Source: Diphasiastrum complanatum (Eukaryota > Streptophyta > Lycopodiopsida > Lycopodiales > Lycopodiaceae). From it: a DNA stretch of 64,000 bases. The stretch is taken from positions 6,572,316 to 6,636,315 of the forward strand of contig CM055096.1 in the NCBI GenBank assembly GCA_029204225.1. The letters are read 5' to 3'. Positions 50,315 through 60,651 of this stretch are shown piece after piece. The translations under genes were made by a program, and so were the position numbers. Positions within the stretch are counted from its first letter, which is position 1. Each line of letters opens with the position of its first letter. The notes below the pieces were generated by a model, which had not been told where the DNA came from, did no database searches, and saw only the letters and a list, made by a program, of their open reading frames with translations.

Positions 50315-50545
50315 TACAGAAATACACTAAGTGTCGCAACAGTCTGCAAAAATACGCTAAGTGTCACAACAATCTGTAGAAATGAACTATGTTTTTAAGA
50401 GTGTCGGCTTTTCCCGAAATGCGACAGTGTCGGCTTTTCCCAAAATGCGACACTTCTGGATAGTTCAACAGTTCAACTATTTTTTACAGTGTCGACATTT
50501 TGCGACAGTGTCGGCTCTTTTCCACTTTCCCAAAAAATGCGGCAC
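50315..50545 (+). repeat. Short tandem arrays with GTGTCGG/GCGACA units
   Basis: First two copies of about 30 bp (AAATACACTAAGTGTCGCAA type), then two to three copies of a 27-bp unit GTGTCGGCTTTTCCCAAAAT plus GCGACA. The units can fold because GTGTCG and CGACAC face each other. They lie between the transposase-like remnant and element G. Confidence 0.7.
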
Positions 50546-50559
50546 TTGCCTTCAACTTC

Positions 50560-52400
50560 TTCCTTTAATTTATTTTGAAGAAGTTAAACTGTTTCAAAGA
50601 CATTGTCACTTTTTTAATCTGTCCTCGATCTCCCTCTTGAATGGGCAGCAGTGTGAAGATCTCATGGCCTCTTTCGTCTTTCAGTCCAGGGAATGTGGAC
50701 TCATTCACATCTCTGCTCGAAACAACCTTCTTCGTTGTTGGGTTGTAGAGCCTATACACATGTGTTCCGTTCGAGTAGCCGACCATGATTGTTTGTTCAG
50801 ATTTATCATCAAACTTGCTTCTTTTTTCTTTTGGAATGTGCTTGTATGTTGCACATCCAAACACTCGTACGTATGACAGATCAGGCTTTCTGCCTGTCCA
50901 CATTTCGTATGGTGTTTTGTTTTCCATCGTTGTCATTGTAGATTTGTTCTACAGGTGTACAGCTGCAGCTATTGCCTCAACCCATGTGCCATCATGCATC
51001 TGGCTCCTTTGACTAGCGTTCTGTTTCTTCTTTATACTACACCATTGTATTCTGGTGTGTATGCAAGAGTGAACTGGTGTTTGATTTCCTGTTCTTCGCA
51101 GAATTTTGAGAATTCTTTGTTTTTGTATTCACCTCTGTTGTCAGACCTAAGGATCTATATCTTTTTTGAGGTGTGTCACTCTACAAATGTCACGAACTTC
51201 TTGAAGGCATCAAACACTTCGGATTTCTTCTTTAAGTAGTACATCGTGGTCATCCGGCTGTAATCATCTATGAACGTTAGAAAGTATCTCAAACCTGAGA
51301 GCAAATCCGTCTTCATCGGTCCACAGACATCAGAGTGGACGAGCTCAAGGAATTCCTTGGCTCTTCTTCCCTCATGTGTGAATGGATTCCGATGTTGCTT
51401 GCCTTTCTGACAGGCTTCGTAGAACTCAGTTTCGGGTCTTGAAAGCTTGAGACCTGTGACTATGTCCTTTCTGCTCATGTCATACGGGTTTCGCATGTTC
51501 AGTTGATACATTCTCCTATGTCAGAGCTGATCTTCATTTTTTGATGCATTTAATATGCTATCAGAGTTGCTAATTATCTTGGCCTGGTAGAGGTTTCCTT
51601 CTCTGCATCCGACCGTCAGCAACTTGTTTGTCGTCTTCTCGATCATGCGGCAAGTGTTGTCGTCGAACAAAACTCGAATGCCAAGATCTGTCATCTTGGA
51701 GATGGATAGCAGATCTTTTCTGAGTGAGGGCACATAGAGTGCTCCTGGTAGCTCTGCTTGGCCTGACAGTGTTCGTAGTTGTAGAGTGCCGATGCTCTTG
51801 ACATTGTGTCTGCTCCCATCACCTAGAATCACTGCTCTATTGTTTTTGAGCTCTCTGAAGTTGATCAAGATCTTCTTGTTGCAGGTGATGTGAGATGTTG
51901 CTCCTGAATCAATGACTACATCATAGTCGTATTCAGTGTAGCTCGTTGAAGCTTCATCGAGTATCGTGAAAGCTTCGTCAACTCTGTCAGCATCTTTTGA
52001 TGACTCTGCAACATTAGCTTTTTCAGCCTTGTTCTTTCTTTTTGGGTTGAATCTGCAATCATATGTAAAATGCCCTTTCTTCTTGTAGTGCATGCAAGGT
52101 ATTGCTGGATTGAACTAGCATTTGTTGGCCGTATGGCCTGGATTGTGGCAGTGATCGCAGGAAGAAGATTGTTGATTCAAAAACTTTGTCTTCTTGAATC
52201 TTGGCTTGTTCTTGTTTTCTTCTTTCCTTTCGTGAAGAGAGCCTTCTCTTGATCACTGCTTCTCTCTCCTTCGTCTCTCATCAGTCTCTCATGAGCGACA
52301 AGACTGACTGCTTTGTCGAATGTCATATCTGGTAGACTCAGTATGAGCATTCTCAGCGGTGGAAGCAGAAAAACGGTGTTCGGTTTCACGAAGGCATAAT
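50560..52400 (-). pseudogene. Copia element G remnant (gag-protease-integrase)
   Basis: On the minus strand, gag ends with two tandem zinc knuckles: CDHCHNPGHTANKC, then after a stop CMHYKKKGHFTYDC, the second with Tyr for Cys. Protease has VIDSGATSHI at about 51900. Integrase follows with QLNMRNPYDM, HSDVCGPMKT, and after a damaged stretch at 51170-50940 the C-terminal part (MTTMENKTPYEMWTGRKP, RVFGCATYKHIP) to 50565. RT and RNase H are absent. It is a different family from A/B/E/F. At least four frame breaks occur. Confidence 0.82.
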
Positions 52401-53400
52401 TGTTTCCTTTTTGTTTTTGTTTTTGTTTTCGTATTCATGCACGATTTTGTGTCTTTGTATTTTCTTTTGCGCAGAAGCTTTTACAAGATCCTAGACATGT
52501 GACTGCACATCACAAAACACATTCTATTCTAGCAATCAAGACAAACGACAAAAGACAAGAGCGACTGTATTATCAGTTTAATTTTAGAGCAAGATCATCA
52601 GTGTCTCGCTCGTTGGCGGAATGACACTCTACTCTTCCATTGTATTCTGCTCGTTAGCAGACTTTCATGCACAGCTCTATTGTTTCTAGTATTTTTTTTT
52701 ACTGCTCTCTCACTACCTCTCTCTCTCTCTCTATCTCTTACAGAAAATTTCTGTCTATATAGATCTCTTTCACATATAGTTTATGATCCAGAGAGAATAG
52801 TTTATACTTCCACAATATGCAGTTTACGATATGGCTAAACGCAGAAATTACAAGACTAGTTAACGCTAATCATCTAATCAATTAGTCTCTGTCGTTGCCT
52901 CTCATTTCACTTGGGCGTGAAGTCTACGACTCAAAGCCCGTTGAGCTGCCAACTGGCAGCGCGAAAGATTCCTCTTTGTTTGCTTTCGTTATTTTCATTT
53001 CTTTCGTAGTCTTTCGTTTTGAGTCCCTTTGCGGTTTGTGGTCCTGGAGGTGTGTTTACGATTCATGAATGATTCGCGAATCGTTCGTGCTTCGAGTCAA
53101 GACATGTTGACTGTCGCGAATTGTTCTCGTTTGACCTTCGTTTCTTGTTCGTGCTGCGACAAAGTTGCAGGAGTTCACCATTTCTAACAAATTTGCTAGA
53201 CTTTTTGTGATTCCCCAATTTTTTGAACCTTAAAAAAAAAAAAAAAAAAAGCAAAACCAAACAAACCCACTATTTGGAACATAGTGCATCATCAGTCATC
53301 TCTTGAAGAGAAATCTTACATAGAAATTCATTTATCCATCCATCCACAAACAACATGTCGAATACTCAGCTATCAAGCAGTAGCATGCACTATCAGGAGA
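52400..53400. other. LTR-like flank of element G, unresolved
   Basis: The sequence has CT-rich runs, TATATAGATC near 52755, and an A18 tract at about 53232. It may hold the 5' LTR of G, but no second copy exists in the window and no terminus could be set. Confidence 0.35.
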
Positions 53401-53404
53401 CAGT

Positions 53405-53815
53405 TTGTATATACCTTCATTGGATCCATCACATAGCAAAGGACTGTCATCCACCAATCCCAACATCACTGACCATCAAGACATGTGCATCACCAAGATC
53501 TATGGGAGCCGAAACCCACGACAGTTCTCCACTATATTATGTGGAAGGACCTATGAAGAATGTGTACCAGTTTATGCAATCCAGCTCCGAGGCGATGCCA
53601 TTTTGCCAATGATACGATGCTATGGATGTGGCGGAAGACATCGCAAATCAAGATGCCCACACCAAGGTAACCCAACAGACTTCATGGCATTATGTTCAAA
53701 TTGTGGCATTGGACAACCCTTCCTAGATTGTTTGTTGCGATTACAATCTTGTATCATTAGTAGAGTTGGGTCTTCAAGAGAGGTTCTGGCAAAATCAGAT
53801 TCTCCATCCTGCTGA
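53405..53815 (+). CDS. Unrecognised frame with zinc-knuckle-like cysteines
   Basis: An open frame of 136 codons contains YEECVPVYAIQLRGDA followed by CYGCGGRHRKSRCPH, then ALCSNCGIGQP. The first block fits a C-X2-C-X3-H-X4-C knuckle; two more Cys pairs follow. It partly overlaps gag sequence of element H on the other strand. It could be the end of a mobile-element nucleocapsid. I do not recognise a family, and the start codon is arbitrary. Confidence 0.3.
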   Translation: MYIPSLDPSHSKGLSSTNPNITDHQDMCITKIYGSRNPRQFSTILCGRTYEECVPVYAIQLRGDAILPMIRCYGCGGRHRKSRCPHQGNPTDFMALCSNCGIGQPFLDCLLRLQSCIISRVGSSREVLAKSDSPSC

Positions 53816-53849
53816 ATCTTCTTCTTTGCTTCATTGTGTGCTTGAGAAC

Positions 53850-54433
53850 TCGACAATCCTTGATGTTGTGATTGGTTCTCTTGTAGTACTTGCAGAAGAG
53901 TCTGGTCTTAGGCGTTTCATGTTATCGATTGTGTTGTTGTAATTGTTGGTCTGAATCAATTTGTTTAGTTTTTTTCTTCTTGTCCTTAAAAGTTTTTTTC
54001 TTCTGGAACTGCTGCTTATCCGAATAGCGGTTGTCTTAGAATTCAACGTAGATAAGCTTTTCATTCTTACTTCTTCTTGCAATAAACTTGTTGTCACCTT
54101 TTGCAAAGATAGGTCAGGAGCATTGCTAAGTAGCAATACTAGACTGTCATAAGAGAGAGGAAGACTGGACAGGCAAAACATGCTAGCATCTTCGTCTGAT
54201 ACTGGTGAACCTATTGCAGCTAACTAATGAGTAGTTGTTTGAATTCATTTAGGTGATCGGTGATTGAGGTTGCTTCACTCATCTTGAGTGACAGGAACCT
54301 TCTTTCTAGAAAAGAGACAAGTCGATACATTTGTCATTTTCTATAGACCAGTAAGAATGTCTCATGCTTCTTTGGAGTTGGAACAATTAGCTACATGAGC
54401 TATTTGTGAATCTTTAAGATTCAGAGATACAAT
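53850..54433 (-). pseudogene. Gag of copia element H, downstream part
   Basis: On the minus strand this contains SLPLSYDSLVLLL and a lysine-rich end, then, after a frame change, a zinc knuckle CKYYKRTNHNIKDC at about 53900-53860 with Tyr for the second Cys. The upstream part of the same gag lies beyond element I, at 59821-60017. Confidence 0.7.
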
Positions 54434-55115
54434 TGTTAAAAATTCACAATTCTAGCTTGACTAGTTTTGGTCATATGACTTGTAAATAGTTAGATGGTCA
54501 TGATGTGGCTTGTCACACGTGCCAAATAGCATAGGATTCCATTCATAAGGATGTTCTCAAGTAGACATAAGTGTTAGAACCTTTGGAATGAGTCCAAATT
54601 ATGCTTAGATACAAGAGAGAAAAAATAGGAGCTATTTTTGGTCATTTTTGCATTATTGAGGGATCTCCAAGATTCCAACCCTAACTTGGTAGGGATGAAA
54701 GATCCACCAAAATTAGCATTAGGGATAGGTTTAGGGCTACTCATACCTGCCCAAAACCGTGATGGATCATGTATATATAGGTGATGATATCTCACCAAAA
54801 TCAATCAAGCAATTTCATGATTTTTCTCTCATAATGGTGCAATTGCTCTCTATATTCATAATTGTTTGAGTTCTTGTGATTACTAATGATTATAGGATAA
54901 AATTTAGGTCTGGTGTACAGTACTCAGACTGTGGGAGGCCTTACTTTCACACGTGTGAAGCCTTCTTCAAGGATTTGGGCCATTTAGTGAGGTTCAAGCA
55001 TAGATTTTTGATGGATTTTGATGGTTCAACTTGTGCTAATCTTATGAGATCATAATCTATTGTTTCCCTCATCATTTCAAGTGTTTTAGGATCCTTATTT
55101 GCTGTAATTTTTACA
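54434..55115 (+). repeat. 5' LTR of element I
   Basis: Contains a TATA-like ATGTATATATAGG at about 54771 and a TTCACACGTGTGAAG palindrome at about 54949. The right LTR has a short deletion after AAGTGTT. Confidence 0.92.
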
Positions 55116-55127
55116 TGGTATCAGAGC
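55116..55127 (+). other. Primer binding site of element I
   Basis: TGGTATCAGAGC follows the LTR end TTTTTACA without a spacer and matches the 3' end of initiator Met tRNA. Confidence 0.92.
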
Positions 55128-55927
55128 CTAAAGGTTTAAATGAGCTAAATCCTTGGTTTTCATTCAATTTGATCATAATTTTTGATCTAAATCTTGTGTA
55201 GATTGGATCTTAGCATCTAGCATTGATTCTAGAACTCAAAGTGAGTCAAATACATTGGAGATTGGTGTTGTGTGACTTCATTTGTAGGTTTTTAGGTGTC
55301 TAAAATCAGAGGGAAAGTTGAATTCAATTCACATTACCAAGATAGCAAGTTTTGCTTGCTCCAAGCATTGATTTCTAAGCGAGTTTTGGAGGTGATTTCA
55401 TAGAGGAGGCTTTTTAGCATTCAAGGAGAGGGAAGATCAGAGTTTTGGGGACTCTTCAAGGCTGTTCTAAAGTGTAGAGGACACCTCCTAAAGTGATTTA
55501 GGTTCATTCCAAACATTGCTTGACTTATGCACCAAATTAGATCAATTTTTCATCAATTTTGATCAATTTTTTGCTTGTGATTGGATAGTAGATTGTGTTG
55601 CATCCTCATTAAGTTCCATTTAGATCTTTTACTAGTAATTTTGGAAGTATATTAGGTTGCTGAAATTCACTCTTGGTCAGATCATTTGGAAGCTTTAATG
55701 TTATTTATAGAAAGAGGGCCAATTCTACTAGTATTGTCTACTTCAATCAAGCAAGTGCATTGTTTCTAGTATTCTATGATTTGATTTTGTAAGAGATCAT
55801 TCTTAGATCTTTATAGGAAGTCTATTACTGATCTTTTCAGGTCCCTAAGAAGTGGGATAAGGTAGATCTTCAATCAAATCAATAGAAGTAACCTTCATTT
55901 GTGTCATGTCCTTGATTAGGAGACTAG

Positions 55928-56761
55928 ATGGCATCTATAAATGCATATCTTTTGGATACTAATGAAAGGCTCAACAAAACTAGCTATTCCATATGGAAAG
56001 TTAGAATGGAATCCATCATGATCATGCAAGATCTGATGGAAATTGTAAATGGTAAGGAGGGTGAACCTATTCATCCTCAAGAAAAAGCCAAATACATCAA
56101 GAGGTGCAATGTTGCACTACATTGCATAAAAATGAATGTTGCAAATGAACTCTTAAGAGAGGTAGGAGATTGCACTTCGGCTCAAGAGGCTTGGGAGACT
56201 TTGCAATAGGTCTGTGAATCCAAGAACCAAACTAGAATGTTAGATTTGAAAAATCAAATCTATAGAAGCTATCAAAAGAAAGGAGAGAGTGCACATACTT
56301 TTGTCCTAAGAGTAAAGGAATTGAACAAAGAGCTAGCCTTCATAGGTGAACCTATCAAGGATGAAGAGCTTGTTCAACTCATATTGGATGGACTAAGTTT
56401 TGAATTTGACAATTTGGCTCAGGGATATGCAATTATGGGTAAGCTGCCCATACTTGAAGAACTCCAAGGCACACTCATGGCCGAGGATTCAAGAAGGAGC
56501 CAAATGCAAGAGAGGATGGATAGGCTTTTCATCCAAGGTGGAGATGACCAAGCTCTCTTCACCAAAGGCAAAGGCAAGTCCAAAGGCAAAGGATCAACAT
56601 TAAAGAAGTCTTCAAAGCTTGAGGATCAAGAAGGACCCTCAAAGGCATCTCCATCAACCACCAAAGTCAAGAAGGACAAATCAAAGGTGAAGTGCTACTA
56701 TTGTAGCAAGATGGGGCATTATGCCTCGGAATGCTTCAAGAGGAAGCAAGATCAAAGCTAG
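55928..56761 (+). pseudogene. Gag of element I
   Basis: A first frame from ATG 55928 (LNKTSYSIWKVRMESIM, EAWETLQ) ends at TAG 56207. The same frame resumes at once and stays open to 56761. It ends with the basic stretch KGKGKSKGKGS and a zinc knuckle CYYCSKMGHYASEC. One base change would account for the TAG. The leader before it (55128-55927) has no coding sequence. Confidence 0.85.
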
Positions 56762-56812
56762 GCCAACATAAGCAAAGAGGAGGGGGAGGAGAGTTCACAT
56801 GAGGACTCTCTC

Positions 56813-58318
56813 ATGATGTCCATATTTTCTTCAACAAGCTTCAAAGGAGAAGATCCTTGGTGGATTGACTCGGGTGCTAGTTCACACATGACTAGTAAAA
56901 GAGAGTTTTTTTCTTCTCTCTTATCTTACGATGGACCTATAAAGTCTATCTATACAACAAATGATGAAGCCTGTAAGATTGAAGGAGTTGGTAGCATTCC
57001 TCTTTGCTTAGGATCTTCCAGAAAGATCAACATAGAAGGTGTTTTGTACATTCCTACAATAACAAAGAATCTACTAAGTGTTGGCCAAATGGTAGACAAT
57101 GGTTTCAATGTTGACTTTGCTTCAAATGAATGTTTCATCAAGAAGAAGGGTAAGATAGTGGCTAAGGGCACTAAACTTGGCAAACTTTATAAGTTGGATG
57201 CATTTGTGGATACTAATGTTGTCATGTTGGCCAAGAAGAGCAAGATATCTACCTTCACCAAGGAGGATCCATCTTCCACAAGAGGGATCATGCTTGGATA
57301 TGCAAGCTCAAGCAAGGGCTACAAAGTCTATCTCCCATCCTTGAACAAATTTGTTGTTTCAAGGGATGTTATCTTTGATGATCATCATATGCATATGCTT
57401 GAAGAAGGCTCAAGTGCTCCAACAATCAAGAAGAAGATGGCCGAGGAGCAAGATCTTGGTTTTGAGGAGGAGCTCATGGAGAAGCAAGCACCAAACCCAC
57501 CTATCACACCAAGGAGATCTTCAAGGGCAAAAGTGGAGCCATCAAGGCTCACATATCAAGGCAAAGGACAGCAAGTTGAGGGTATCTCATCCACTTCTTA
57601 TGCTTTATCTAGTTTTGAAGAACCATCTAATGTTGAAGATGCATTGAACTCCAAAGAATTGTATAAAGCTATGTTGGATGAGTATGATGCCTTGATTGAG
57701 AATGAAACTTGTTTGCTTGTTGAGAGACCTCAAAGGAATGTAATAGGATGCAAGTGGGTCTTCAAGCTTAAGTTGAATGCAAATGGGAGTGTTAAAAAAC
57801 ATAAAACAAGATTAGTTGCAAAAGGTTATGCTCAAGAGAGAGGGATAGACTATGAGAAAACTTTTGCACCCGTGGCCAAGATGGTCACAATAATGCTAAT
57901 CATTGCACTTGCATCACATTTTGGATGGATCCTATGTCAAATGGATGTCTCTAATGCTTTCTTGAATGGTTTTTTGGAAGAGTATATCTATATGGAGCAG
58001 CCACAAGGGTTCATTAAGCATGGAATGGAGAACAAAGTATGCCATCTCCAAAGAAGCATCTATGGCTTGAAGCAAGCCTCGAGATCTTGGAATTCAAGAC
58101 TGCATTTCTATCTTATTTCACTTTCTTTTGTTCAAAGTGAATATGATCCCACTCTTTACATTAAGTTTTATGATGTTGGTATTGTACTTTTACTCATTTA
58201 TGTAGATGACATCATCATTAGTGGAAATAGTGTTGATGGTATTGAAAAAATCAAGATTAGAGTTCAAGATGGTAGATTTAGGGTGTCTTCATTTCATCTT
58301 AGGCATAGAGGTACTTAG
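56813..58318 (+). pseudogene. Protease-RT polyprotein of element I, integrase core missing
   Basis: An open frame of 501 codons. The protease site WWIDSGASSHM is near residue 20, the pre-integrase part (TKNLLSVGQMVDNG) near 85. From about residue 155 it passes directly to the sequence normally found after the integrase core (RGIMLGYASSSKGYKVY). The HHCC and D-D-E parts are absent without loss of frame. RT follows: CKWVFKLKLNANGSVKKHK, MDVSNAFLNG, YGLKQASRSW and IYVDDIIISG. The frame shifts at about 58250 and ends at 58318; RT and RNase H continue in another frame. Confidence 0.88.
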
Positions 58319-59140
58319 AGGGTCTGATTTTATCTTTATAAGTCAAGTAAACTATGCTCAAAGACTTTTCAAGAAGTTTAAAAGTGTTGACACACCAATG
58401 GAGCAAGATGTAAAAGTGCCAAATGAAGATGATGAAAGATCCTTCATGGACATCACTTTGTTTAGGCAACTTATAGGCTTCTTAATGTGGATCACTATAA
58501 CTAGACTAGATCTTAGCTTTAGTGTATGTAGATTGAGCCAATCCATGCAAAAGCCATTGAATATCCATTGGAAAAAGGCTAAGAGGATTCTAAGATACAT
58601 CTCGGGTACATTGGATTTTGGGATTCTATATAGAGGAGATGTGATTAGCCTTCATGCATTTAGTGATTTAGATTTTGTAGGGGACAAGAGGGATAGGAGA
58701 TCAACAAGTGCCTATTCAACTTTCATAGGAGAAGGTGTGGTTTCATGGCTTTCAAAAAAACAAGAAACTATATCTCTATCTTCAACCAAAGTTGAGTACA
58801 AAGCTTTGACAACCACTACAAAGGAGGTACTTTGGATCAAGAGATTATTGGTGGAGCTAAAGATCATGGATTCATAGGAGGCACCAATCATCTACAATGA
58901 CAATATATCAGCCCAACATCTTGCATCTAACCCAATCTTCCATGCAAAATCTAAGCACATTGAGATATGCCATCACTTTATGAGAGAAATGGTGCAAGCC
59001 AAGGAGATTGCTTTGGAGCATGTTCCAAGCAATGAATGTGTAGCTGATCTACTTAGTAAACCACTTCAAAAGACACCTTTTATGAAGTTCAAATCATCAC
59101 TTGGAGTGATTGGTAAAGCAATGATTGAACCAAGCTAGAT
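58206..59140 (+). pseudogene. RT end and RNase H of element I
   Basis: Picks up RT after YVDD (VDLGCLHFILGIEV) and continues into RNase H (DKRDRRSTSAYSTFIGEGVV, LSSTKVEYKALT). A TAG at 58876 interrupts it; the same frame then gives IIYNDNISAQHLASNP, SKHIEICHHFMRE and ECVADLLSKPL to a stop at about 59138. Confidence 0.85.
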
Positions 59141-59152
59141 AGTGAGGAGGAG
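59141..59152 (+). other. Polypurine tract of element I
   Basis: AGTGAGGAGGAG lies directly before the 3' LTR start at 59153. Confidence 0.85.
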
Positions 59153-59820
59153 TGTTAAAAATTCACAATTCTAGCTTGACTAGTTTTGGTCATATGACTT
59201 GTAAATAGTTAGATGGTCATGATGTGGCTTTTCACAGGTGCAAAATAGTATAGGATTCCATTCATAAGGATGTTCTCAAGTAGACCTAAGTGTTCCTTTG
59301 GAATGAGTCCAAATTATGCTTAGATACAAGAGAGAAAAAATAGGAGCTATTTTTGGTAATTTTGGCATTGTTGAGGGATCTCCAAGATTCCAACCCTAAC
59401 TTGGTAGAGATGAAAGATCCACCAAAATTAGCATTAGGGATAGGTTTAGGGCTACTCATACCTGCCCAAAACTGTGATGGATCATGTATATATAGGTGAT
59501 GATATCTCACCAAAATCAATCAAGCAATTTCATGATTTTTCTCTCATAATGGTGCAATTGCTCTCTATGTTCATGATTGTTTGAGTTCTTGTGATTACTA
59601 ATGATTATAGGATTGAATGTAGGTCAAGTGTATAGTACTCAGACTGTGGGAGGCCTTACTTTCACACGTGTGAAGCCTTCTTCAAGGATTTGGGCCATTT
59701 AGTGAGGTTCAAGCATATATTTTTGATGGTTCAACTTGTGCTAATCTTATGAGATCATAATCTATTGTTTCTTTCATCATTTTAAGTGTTTTAGGAGCCT
59801 TATTTGTTGTAATTTTTACA
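59153..59820 (+). repeat. 3' LTR of element I
   Basis: Matches 54434-55115 throughout; ends GTAATTTTTACA, followed by the target duplication ACAAT. Confidence 0.92.
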
Positions 59821-60017
59821 ACAATGGCAAGAGCTTTGCCATTCTTAGCTTCCCAGGTGGCCAACATGTCAGGTTCAAGTGGCTTGGCTATGGAACCGCT
59901 GACGTATCTCCAGAGTTCTTTTTTAGTGAGTATCATCATCATTTTGAACTTCCACATGTGGAATTCATCACCGTTGAACTTATTGATCAAGCAGATTTTT
60001 GAAGATGTTTCTTCCAT
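59821..60017 (-). pseudogene. Gag N-terminus of element H
   Basis: From ATG 60017 on the minus strand: INKFNGDEFHMWKFKMM, LTKKELWRYVSG, the start of a copia gag. It is cut at 59821 by element I; the remainder is at 54433 and below. Confidence 0.8.
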
Positions 60018-60078
60018 AATGAATGATCTAATAAATTGTAAAACAGTTTCGAATACTAATAGTAGTTTGGAACGATGG

Positions 60079-60651
60079 CTCTGATACCACTCTGTTGGGT
60101 TCTCTCGTGATTAAGTGCAGAATAGGAAACAACAAGATAGAAATCATAATAGGAGCTTTACCAAACTATAGTTTTAGACCTTAACTTAGATCGACATGAG
60201 GAATGTCTTAGTAGGTGTCAAAGACAACTATGAAGGGAGCGAAACAGTTAGGCGTCTGGGACAACCATGCTTCCTTCGAGATTAGACATTATGAATGGAG
60301 AGATAATATCAGAAAGCATTCACAGTGGAACACACATAAGAAAATAGAGAATTTGAATTAAGCTGTTGTGAATACAACAATCAGATCATGATTTTGTGCC
60401 CTCGAATGGTTCACAGTAATAGCGAACTATGTGTTGTGATCTTACTTAGCTAGCTACAGATTGAATAACTATCTCTACTTCTTGAATAGCTTTCACTCTC
60501 TCAAATATCTCTGATCTTAAGAAATCAGATAATTAAAATACAATGGAGTTCGCGGAGGAACTCTGAATCACGCTAAATTATTATACGTGTTCTTGTCGCT
60601 CATCCATACATTCATCACTCATCTCACTTGCATATATATTTTCATGAGTTG
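60079..60651 (-). repeat. 5' LTR and primer binding site of element H, outer end lost
   Basis: On the minus strand the LTR ends GAGAACCCAACA (inner end at 60093), then a 3-base spacer and TGGTATCAGAGCC, the initiator Met primer site (60079-60090). The outer side runs to about 60650, where element F sequence starts; the LTR beginning could not be identified. Confidence 0.7.

Larger units (their letters stand above)
54434..59820 (+). mobile_element. Copia element I, complete with both LTRs
   Basis: The element is 5387 bp long, with LTRs at 54434-55115 (682 bp) and 59153-59820 (668 bp), ends TGTTAAAAATT and AATTTTTACA, and a perfect 5-bp duplication ACAAT (54429-54433 and 59821-59825). It has a canonical primer binding site and polypurine tract. 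By eye the LTRs differ at a few per cent of positions. The coding part lacks the integrase core. It is inserted in gag of element H. Confidence 0.92.

Noticed and set aside
50320-50545. CRISPR-like spaced repeats
   Set aside because: Units are in direct tandem contact without unique spacers, and the DNA is plant nuclear.
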